From Flavobacterium sp. (GTDB taxonomy: Bacteria; Bacteroidota; Bacteroidia; Flavobacteriales; Flavobacteriaceae), in NCBI RefSeq assembly GCF_004295795.1, contig NZ_SEBR01000001.1:124001-188000 (forward strand): a stretch of 64,000 nt of DNA. The letters are read 5' to 3'. Made by a program: the position numbers and the translations under genes. Every line of letters starts with the position of its first letter. Within the stretch, counting starts at the first letter, position 1. The notes beneath the pieces are model-generated. The model had not been told where the DNA came from, did not search any database, and was given only the letters and a program-made list of their open reading frames with translations. Of the stretch, positions 40,651 to 48,300 are shown piece after piece.

Positions 40651-43026
40651 TCACTCGCGTACCACTTCCAACTTACGATTCACCTCGTTTCCTCGAGAAT
40701 CCGTCACGGTTATGTAATGGATTCCCGAAGTCGCATCGAGTTGGAGTTCGTGGAAATGCTCGGTTTGGCCTTTGAAAACGTCGTCCACATACCAAAAAAG
40801 TTTGGCTTTTGGATCAGAATGTGCGATTTTGAGGATGACAGGCTGGATTTTTCCGCTAAAGTCTTTTGTCAGATAGACCTTGGAATTGTAATTCTTCGGA
40901 TAAATGAAATCCATCGCGCCTTTCTCGGAATTCTCACAGTCGTCGCGATAAGGCGGAAGCGGCGCATAATCGATGTGATGGCTTTTGTAATACCATTCCA
41001 TGACCGGCGGAAGCACGAACCATTTCCTGTTAATGATTTTCGAAACGTCCTCGCAACTCGAATTCACGCGGAATTTTTCCGAAGCATCCAAATGCACCAA
41101 TTTGTGAAACGGACAAGCTTTCGTGTTTTTGCCACGAATCGGAACCAATTGCGACATTTTCGGACAATCGTCTTGTGCCAGATAACCGCTTTTCGTACAA
41201 ATCTCGACTTCTTCCAGATCGTTCAAAGGCTTGTCGAACCAACGCTTTCGCGGAAGCAGATTGAACACGTCGAACAAAATCGGGGCAGCATAATTGACTC
41301 CGGTCAACTCCGGACGGCCTTCTCCAGAAGCATTTCCGACCCAAATCCCGACGACATAACCCGAATTCGTCCCGATTGCCCAAGCGTCGCGGTTACCGAA
41401 ACTCGTTCCGGTTTTCCAGGCGATTTCCATAGAAGAATCGTAAAACTTCCAGGCTTCGTCGCCTTCCGGACGATTGACTTCCTTCATCGCGTTGTAAGTC
41501 AGGTAAATAGAACCCGCGCCGATTATGGTTTTTTGGAAAGTTTCTCGTCCGAAATCCTGTTTTTGGCCGGCAAGATAATTGAGTTCGGAAAACTCTTTGG
41601 CGCGATATTTCGCCTGGCTCGACGTAAAATGGTTCAAGGTCGAGGTCAGGTTGGAATACGTTCGGCACAAATCCCACAAATTCGATTCGGCACCGCCCAA
41701 AATCAAAGACAATCCGTAGTGATCCGGACGAAATGTAAGATCCTTGAGGTTGTACTTTTTGAGCGTTTCATAAAATTTGTTCACACCGTGTTCCTGCAAC
41801 ATCAAAACCGCAGGAATGTTCAGCGATCGGGCGAGCGCGCGTTGTGCAGGAACGGCTCCGTCGTATGTCATGTCGAAATTTTGAGGAGCGAATCCGGAAA
41901 TCTGCACGGGAACGTCGGCAACCAAAGTGTTCGGCAAAATTTCGCCTTCGTCCAACATACTCGCGTACAACAACGGTTTTAAAACACTTCCCGTACTTCG
42001 CGGCGCCGGAATGATGTCCACATCTTTGTCGTGATCGGCATCTGTCGGGGCATTTCCGACATAAGAAATCACGTTTCTAGTTTTTACGTCAATCACCAAA
42101 ATCGCCAAATTGTGAACCTCGTTTTGGCGATATTGGTTGTAATAATTTCTCGCAATCTGGTTCACGCGCTCCTGAAGGTCAAGATCGATCGTGGTCTTTA
42201 CGCGTTTCCCTTTGTCTTTCTTGGAAATCCTGTCAAGCAGATGCGGCGCGGTTTGAGGCAAGTCGAAAGGTTTCTGCGGAAGCGGTTCGGTCAAAGCCAG
42301 ATCGTAAGTCATTTGGTCGATGACCTGGTTTTGAAACAATTTTTTGAGCAACGCATCTCGTTTCCTACGCAGATTTTCCTGGTTTTTTCCCGGATAAATC
42401 AAGCTCGGAGCATTCGGCAAAACGGCCAAAGTCGCGCTTTCTGCCCATGAAAGCTGATGCGCGGGAATTCCGAAATAGCGCCAGGAAGCCATGTCAAGTC
42501 CTACGACGTTTCCGCCAAAAGGTGCATGATCGGCATACAATTCGAGAATTTTGTCCTTGGAGTGACGCAATTCCAGTCGCGTCGCCAATATAACTTCGAT
42601 GATTTTCTCCGAATACGAGCGCGATTTGTTTTTTCGCGAAAGTCGGATCACTTGCTGCGTGATCGTACTTCCGCCGCGACGGACTTTTCCGGCCTTGCGA
42701 TTCTGGACAAAAGCGTTCCACATCGAAACGGGATTGAATCCGGGATGGCGATAGAAATTCTCGTCCTCGAAATAGACGATGCACTTTTGGAATTTCTCGG
42801 GCACGGAATCAGATGCCGGAAAACGCCATTGTCCGTCGTCAGCGATTTTGGCTCCCAGAAGTTGTCCGTCCTGGCTTTCGATTACTGTTGAAAACGGTTC
42901 CGAGAACAACGTCCGCGGAAGCGAAAAATAGTATGCGACCAAAATCAAAAACGCGACCGCCGACTTGATGCGATTCCGCTTGACGGCCAGCCAGATTCTT
43001 CTAAAAACAGCCTTGATCTTGTTCAC
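40651..43026 (-). CDS. pbpC: Penicillin-binding protein 1C
   Basis: A 791-residue bifunctional peptidoglycan synthase with one N-terminal membrane anchor. The GT51 transglycosylase has EDENFYRHPGF and GGSTITQQVIRLS. The transpeptidase has the catalytic Ser-x-x-Lys in STGSVLKP, SLN, and KTGTSFG. A C-terminal BiPBP_C domain ends the protein, which identifies PBP1C. It starts with GTG, and its GTGA overlaps the stop of the upstream fusion gene, so the two are coupled. In many bacteria pbpC sits next to an alpha-2-macroglobulin gene, as here with an insertion between. Confidence 0.95.
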   Translation of the reverse strand: MNKIKAVFRRIWLAVKRNRIKSAVAFLILVAYYFSLPRTLFSEPFSTVIESQDGQLLGAKIADDGQWRFPASDSVPEKFQKCIVYFEDENFYRHPGFNPVSMWNAFVQNRKAGKVRRGGSTITQQVIRLSRKNKSRSYSEKIIEVILATRLELRHSKDKILELYADHAPFGGNVVGLDMASWRYFGIPAHQLSWAESATLAVLPNAPSLIYPGKNQENLRRKRDALLKKLFQNQVIDQMTYDLALTEPLPQKPFDLPQTAPHLLDRISKKDKGKRVKTTIDLDLQERVNQIARNYYNQYRQNEVHNLAILVIDVKTRNVISYVGNAPTDADHDKDVDIIPAPRSTGSVLKPLLYASMLDEGEILPNTLVADVPVQISGFAPQNFDMTYDGAVPAQRALARSLNIPAVLMLQEHGVNKFYETLKKYNLKDLTFRPDHYGLSLILGGAESNLWDLCRTYSNLTSTLNHFTSSQAKYRAKEFSELNYLAGQKQDFGRETFQKTIIGAGSIYLTYNAMKEVNRPEGDEAWKFYDSSMEIAWKTGTSFGNRDAWAIGTNSGYVVGIWVGNASGEGRPELTGVNYAAPILFDVFNLLPRKRWFDKPLNDLEEVEICTKSGYLAQDDCPKMSQLVPIRGKNTKACPFHKLVHLDASEKFRVNSSCEDVSKIINRKWFVLPPVMEWYYKSHHIDYAPLPPYRDDCENSEKGAMDFIYPKNYNSKVYLTKDFSGKIQPVILKIAHSDPKAKLFWYVDDVFKGQTEHFHELQLDATSGIHYITVTDSRGNEVNRKLEVVRE

Positions 43027-44297
43027 TTGAATTGGAAATTTTCGTCAAAAATGTGATCGACGATATAATGGTCTCTTTTGTCTTTCGGCTTATAGATATA
43101 CTTGCATTTCACTGTCAAAGTATCGGAACCGACAGCTCTTTCGGAATAAATCAGCCAATTTTTGTCGCTGTTTTCAGGATTTACCGGCGAAATCGTAACG
43201 TCTCTAACGGGAAGTAATTTCTCGTTTTTCCACTCGTAAAGTGTCTGTGAGAAATCAGCGTAATAACTGCCTTCGTAAATGTAGTGCAGTTTTTGGTTTG
43301 GCGCGGCTTCATAACGTCCGAACATAAAGCCTGCGAGATGTATTTTCGCGGATTTTCTTGAAGCGTAATAGATGCAGATTCCCGTGTTCCCGTTCATGTT
43401 TGGATGTGTTTCCAAAATGATTTCGTTGTTTCCGTCACTGTCCAAGTCCTCAAAATGCAGCAAATTGATGTTGTCGATTTTCATTTTTTCTCGTCCTATA
43501 TTGTTCCAGTTCTGATGTTCGAACCTGTAAAACGAAATCATGCTATCCTTGAACGTAAAATGCACCGCGTAAGGCGTTTTGCCGTCCACAAACCGTCCGA
43601 TCGCCAAATGCTGTATCGTGTCGAATTCCTCAATCGCCCCGAATGGGCGAAAAATAGTGTCTTTGGACTCGAATTCTTTCAATTTCGGAAGATATGATTT
43701 CAGGATTGTCGCAATCGTATCTTCCGGTATTTGCGGATTTTCTACCGATTTTGGCGGATTGGAACAAGCGTTCAGAAGAAAAAACAATGTCACAGACGCC
43801 GCGAATCTGAGGAAAATCGAATTTAACTTACGGACGGAAGTTTCCCGCTTTTGCGGTCGCATCCCGACGTGTTTGGGAACTTTGTGCACGACCATATTTT
43901 TTCGCGTGACTGGACTTTCGTTCATTGTTCGTTTGAGGTTTTCAAAATGAAAATCGTCTATTCGCATTCGCCTAAAATGTTCGCGGAAAAGGCTTCCGGA
44001 TCGGCCATACATTTTGTTGATCGCTTTGCAATAGGCGTTGAAAAAGTTCGAAAACGGTTGGTGCAACCGGTCTTGATATTTGAGCGGAATTTCAGAATTG
44101 TCTTTGAACGTAATCAGCAGTTCGAATTCGTTCGAGAAAAACCGAAAGGCGTGGAGCGTCGCAATTTGCCCGACGTGTTTCTCGAAAAGCGCCAGAAAAT
44201 AACTGTAGTTTCTCTGTTCCAAAAACAAAGTCTCGAAGTTATTCCCTGAATTTTTAATCAAATAATGATTGGCAGGCACAAACGGCTCTTTTTTCAT
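43023..44297 (-). CDS. Fusion of an inactivated IS200-like transposase domain to a lipoprotein
   Basis: A 424-residue frame with two unrelated parts. Residues 6-130 match Y1/RAYT transposases (YLIKNSGNNFETLF, QPFSNFFNAYCKAINK, GRSGSLFREHFRRMRIDD), but the HUH site reads SNEFELLI, with Glu at 57 and 59 in place of both His. After a basic linker, FAASVTLFFLLNAC gives an internal lipobox at Cys178. The lipoprotein part that follows has DLDSDGNNEIILE, a calcium-loop-like motif, and FMFGRYEAAPNQKLHYIYEG. Either the lipoprotein really starts later (for example Met146) or a cytoplasmic domain now precedes the anchor. It overlaps pbpC by four bases. Confidence 0.82.
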   Translation of the reverse strand: MKKEPFVPANHYLIKNSGNNFETLFLEQRNYSYFLALFEKHVGQIATLHAFRFFSNEFELLITFKDNSEIPLKYQDRLHQPFSNFFNAYCKAINKMYGRSGSLFREHFRRMRIDDFHFENLKRTMNESPVTRKNMVVHKVPKHVGMRPQKRETSVRKLNSIFLRFAASVTLFFLLNACSNPPKSVENPQIPEDTIATILKSYLPKLKEFESKDTIFRPFGAIEEFDTIQHLAIGRFVDGKTPYAVHFTFKDSMISFYRFEHQNWNNIGREKMKIDNINLLHFEDLDSDGNNEIILETHPNMNGNTGICIYYASRKSAKIHLAGFMFGRYEAAPNQKLHYIYEGSYYADFSQTLYEWKNEKLLPVRDVTISPVNPENSDKNWLIYSERAVGSDTLTVKCKYIYKPKDKRDHYIVDHIFDENFQFK

Positions 44298-44511
44298 GGC
44301 GTGTAAAATTTTGGTTGGCGGATATCTTTTGGTTTGGCTTTCGGAATTGTCTAAAATTACTGAGATCTGAATCTCGTCTTGGTTTTTTTGGATTTTCTTT
44401 TTTGGGTGTGGGGATTTTTATTTGGACTTTTTCTTTGGGTTGCTGATTTCTTGGGAGATTTTTGAGGTTGCTGCTATTTATGGTTCTTTTTTTTTAGACG
44501 AATTTCGTAGC

Positions 44512-44608
44512 TTGTAAGACCTAACAGATTTATAAATCTGTTAGGTCTTACAAAAGACCTTCAAAAAATCAAATTCCAATTACAGATTTTCTGTAAAAAA
44601 TGTTAATT
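44512..44608 (-). repeat. Dispersed double-palindrome unit, copy 6
   Basis: A 42-base perfect inverted repeat TTGTAAGACCTAACAGATTT (44512-44553) is followed on the plus strand by the small palindrome ACAGATTTTCTGT and TGTTAA, so the unit is inverted relative to copies 1, 2, 4, 5, 7 and 8. Confidence 0.86.
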
Positions 44609-44720
44609 AACACGTCCAAAATCCAGTCGCCAAAACCAAAAAAACTACAAATCAAGTCCAAATGACTCACGGTGGTAATGCAAAATCCTACATCGGAGAT
44701 AACGAAAATCAATCCAAGAT

Positions 44721-44886
44721 TTAATCGAAACAATCTGTCAAAAGCCTTTCCAACCGCGCCATCTGTTTCGCCGAATATTCCTCAAAACCTTTCGGGTCAA
44801 AAAACTATTTTACGATCGGTTTCCTCGCCAGCGTCTCGCGCAAATTCCGAAAACCGCGATTTGTCTTTCGCCGATGCGCTTCACAT
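44721..44886 (-). pseudogene. Remnant of a coding frame
   Basis: On the minus strand a frame reading RGFRNLRETLARKPIVK, then a TAG at 44805-44807, then FFDPKGFEEYSAKQMARLER and a final stop at 44721. The residues look coding-like on both sides of the internal stop. I do not recognise the parent gene. It may belong to the same decayed region as 44881-45320, in another frame. Confidence 0.4.
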
Positions 44887-45320
44887 GACTTGTTTCACAT
44901 CGATTTTTGATCGGACAGGATTCAAGTGAAACACGGCTTTTCCATTAAGCAACTTGAACCTGACTTCGGTTTCAAAAGGTCCCGCGTCACTTTTCGGATC
45001 GGTTTTCCGAATGGCTTTCGATGCCAGTGTCGGCGAGAGAAAATAGCTGTTTCCGCACCACGGAAAAGTCCAATATTCAATCGGTTTCCATTGGCCGTTT
45101 TCGTCTTTGGCTTCCCCGATCAGAACCAAATGCCAATCTTCTTTGGCGATTTGCAGGCTGTCTTTTAGACTTATTCGAAGATAATCGAGAAATTCGCTTG
45201 GCCTGTCAAGTCCGCGTAGACCCCGATTTTTGTGTTATTTTGCGTCGAATTTTGCCGAAAATTCCGCATCGGACATAAAATACCAATCGATTTTGTTGCC
45301 GTTGCCTGGAATTTCCGGAC
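44881..45320 (-). pseudogene. Decayed gene between alpha-2-macroglobulin and pbpC
   Basis: A frame reading NGNKIDWYFMSDAEFSAKFD is stopped by TAA at 45235-45237 and continues RPSEFLDYLRISLKDSLQIA, then IEYWTFPWCGNSYFLSPTLA, to a TGA at 44881. The composition is protein-like throughout and no start codon with signal peptide precedes it, so it is probably a broken gene. The family is not recognised. It sits exactly where an alpha-2-macroglobulin/pbpC junction would be expected. Confidence 0.55.
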
Positions 45321-45381
45321 TCGATGCATTTGCCTAAATATGCAGTAATGCAATGAGTATCGTTTCAAAATTCGTCTTTAA

Positions 45382-48300
45382 TCAACGCACGACTTCTACC
45401 CACATTCCTTTGTTGCGAGCCAGAAAATCGTTGTCGTACATCGCCTCACATTGCAATCCGGGCAAATAGTAAGTGCCCAAATAAGAAGCGTTCACGAGCA
45501 TGCTGAACTTCTTGCTTTCGCCTGCGCGGATGCCGAAATAATAGTTGGCCCGATCGTCGCGAATGTCGATGTAGTCGGCGGTGTTTTGCGTCGCGTCGCC
45601 ATAATCGGTGTAGCGCGTGTTCACAATCTCAAATCCCGACGGCAAGATCTGCGTCAGCGCCAGATTGCTCACGTATTCGTTTTTGAGGTTCGTGACCCAA
45701 ATCTCGGCGATGAATTCCGTGCCTTGCTTTATTTTGGCGACGTTCACGATATTTCCTTTCCGATCTTTGAAAATGGTCGTGACCTTGAGATTGCGTTGTT
45801 CTGCCAATTCCTGTCCTACAGGTAAAATCCCGCTGTTCAAAACCCGAACATAAACCGTATTGTTTTTCAGATTTTTGAGCGTGACCGAATTCTTGCCAGG
45901 TTTGGCAACCAAATTGCGTCCGGCGAACGATTTTGCCGTTTTCACCGAAACCTCTTTCCCGTTTTCCGAATAAGCGACCTCGAGTCCGCCGCCGCCGTTT
46001 GAAGCCGCGAACTGACTCATCGCATACAAGGCGTAGGCGGTCGTTTGCGTGCTCATCCATTGGCTGGACGACATGTCTTTTGCGAGTTTGTTCGCGGTCG
46101 TGAACGCAAGTTTCTTCTGTCCGAGCAAAACCAAAGTTTCCAATGCCATCGCGCGGTTTCTGTCGGCCGATCCGTAGGAATAGAAATAGTAACGCTCGTC
46201 GAATTCATCCACTTTCGATTTGGCGAGCAAGGCCAATCCCGCGGCGTTTTGTTTCGCGATCGCGTATGCCGAGGCGAGTCTGAGTTTGCTTTCGTTCGAA
46301 ATTCCGGCGGTTTCACGCAATCTGTTCATCGACGCCAAATCGGATGAACCGGCCAAAGCCAATGTGTAAAGGCGATAAGCTTGTGCAAGATCGTTTCCGT
46401 ATTGCGGCTCGAAACGCCAGTTTTTGGCTGTCCGTTGCTGATACGACAACCATTTTTGCTTGAATCCGACAGGTAAAACATAGCCTTTTTTCTCGGCTTC
46501 GATCATAAAATGTCCGGCGTAAGACGTTCCCCAATCGTCGGCATAAGTCATTCCCGGCCAATAGACGATTCCGCCAGAAGCGAGTTGGAAAGTGTTCAGA
46601 CGTTGAATTCCGGCCTGTACATTTCGTTGGATGCTTTGTTTCCGACTCGTCTCAATATCCATGATGTCGGCCAGATAAAGTTGAGGGAAAACGGCCGAAG
46701 TTGTCTGTTCGACGCATCCGTGAGGGTAATCGATCAGGTATTTCAGACGTCGGTTCAAATCGATGGTCGGAACCGAGGAAACTTCTAGCGCGGCCTTGAT
46801 GCTCGAACGTTCGCCAAAGCTGTTCCAGGCGATGGTTTTCGTGCTGTTCGGCTCCAGAATGATATCGGAATAAGTGTTCGTGACAGGATTCGGATTCATC
46901 ACATCGATCTCGACCTCATACGTCGATTTTTCGTTGCCCGATGTCGCGATCACTTCGACTTTTCCGATGCCCGTCGCGCTGTTGACGGCCAACGAGAAAT
47001 ACGCCATTTTTTCATCTGGACGTTCAAAAGTCACGGTTTGCGCGGCATTTCCGACGACTCTGATGTTGTTGCTTGTCTTGATCTGGACTTTTACGTTCTT
47101 GATATTTTCCTTCATCGAGAAAATCGTCACGGGAAGCGTCACTTTTTCAGCTGGCGTGATCTTGCGCGGAAGCGAGGCCAAAACCATTAAAGGACTGCGA
47201 ACCGGAGTCGTCTTTTCGACCGATCCGTAAGCGTTCGTATTGGCATTCGCCGCCACAACCATCGTCCGAACCGAACCGATGTAGCGCGGCAATGTGATCT
47301 TGTGCGATTTGGTCTCGCCCGACTCGAGTTTGAACGGTCCGAGATACATGACGACCGGCTTGAACCTGTTCGCCTTTTTGGCTTTTCCGCCTCCGAGCGC
47401 CGCATCGCCACCAATCCCGAAAACCTGGTTGATCTTTCCGCCGTAAGCGCCAATCACGTCGTCGTAAATGTCCCAAGTTCTTACACCCAAAGCTTCTTTT
47501 ACGTAGAATGAATCCCAGGCGTTCGGTGTTTTGAAACGCGTCAGATCGAGCAAACCTTCGTCTACGACCGCGATCGTGTAAGACATGGCGCGTCCGTTTT
47601 TCTCGCTGACTTGCAAAGTTGTAGTTTGCGCCGGTTTGAGTTCTGACGGCATGACGAGTTGTGGCTCGAGAATCGTGTTTTTGTCGACAACTTCTATCGG
47701 AACGACTCCGTAAAGTCGAATAGGCGAATCGTTTTTCGTATTGGCGTGCGGTTGCAAAAGCGTGATGTTCACGTAGACGTTTGGCGCCATTACGGATTCT
47801 ATCGGCAATTCGACCTGTGTTTCGCCTTTTTGGGTTTTCGCCCACATCGTTTTAAGTACTTTCGTTCCGTTTTCTATTGAGATCAAAGCGCGTCCGCCTT
47901 CGCTCGACGGAAAGAAAATCTTGGCTTTTTCTCCTACGGCATATTTCTTTTTGTCGGTGGAAAACATTAGGATCGACGCGGCATTTCCGTCCATTTGGCG
48001 TGTTCTTCCTGACCACGACGGCCAATCGATGAACACGGTTTGCGCTGCCGAATGTCCGCCATAAACATCAGAAACCCGAATCAGGTAGCGACCCCAATCG
48101 TCTTGGGCGACGTTGAGATTGATACTTGCTTTTCCCGTAGAATTTGTCGCGACTTTGAACTCTTTGTAAGGCGTGACGGACGTTCCCGAACTATAGCGCG
48201 AAAGGTTGTCCGAAGATGCGTCCCACCACCAACGCGATTCGAGTCTGTAGACTTTTACGTCCAAAGTGGTATTCGACGAAGGTTTTCCGTTTTCGTTTAC

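Noticed and set aside
40474..41982. A 502-residue plus-strand frame
   Set aside because: It is the complement of pbpC and the T9SS gene. Its composition (Arg, Phe, Val rich, no domain) is typical of an antisense shadow.
45171..45368. A 65-residue minus-strand frame starting MKRYSLHYC
   Set aside because: Its codons are out of phase with the protein-like frame of the decayed gene, and it shows no signal peptide or family features.
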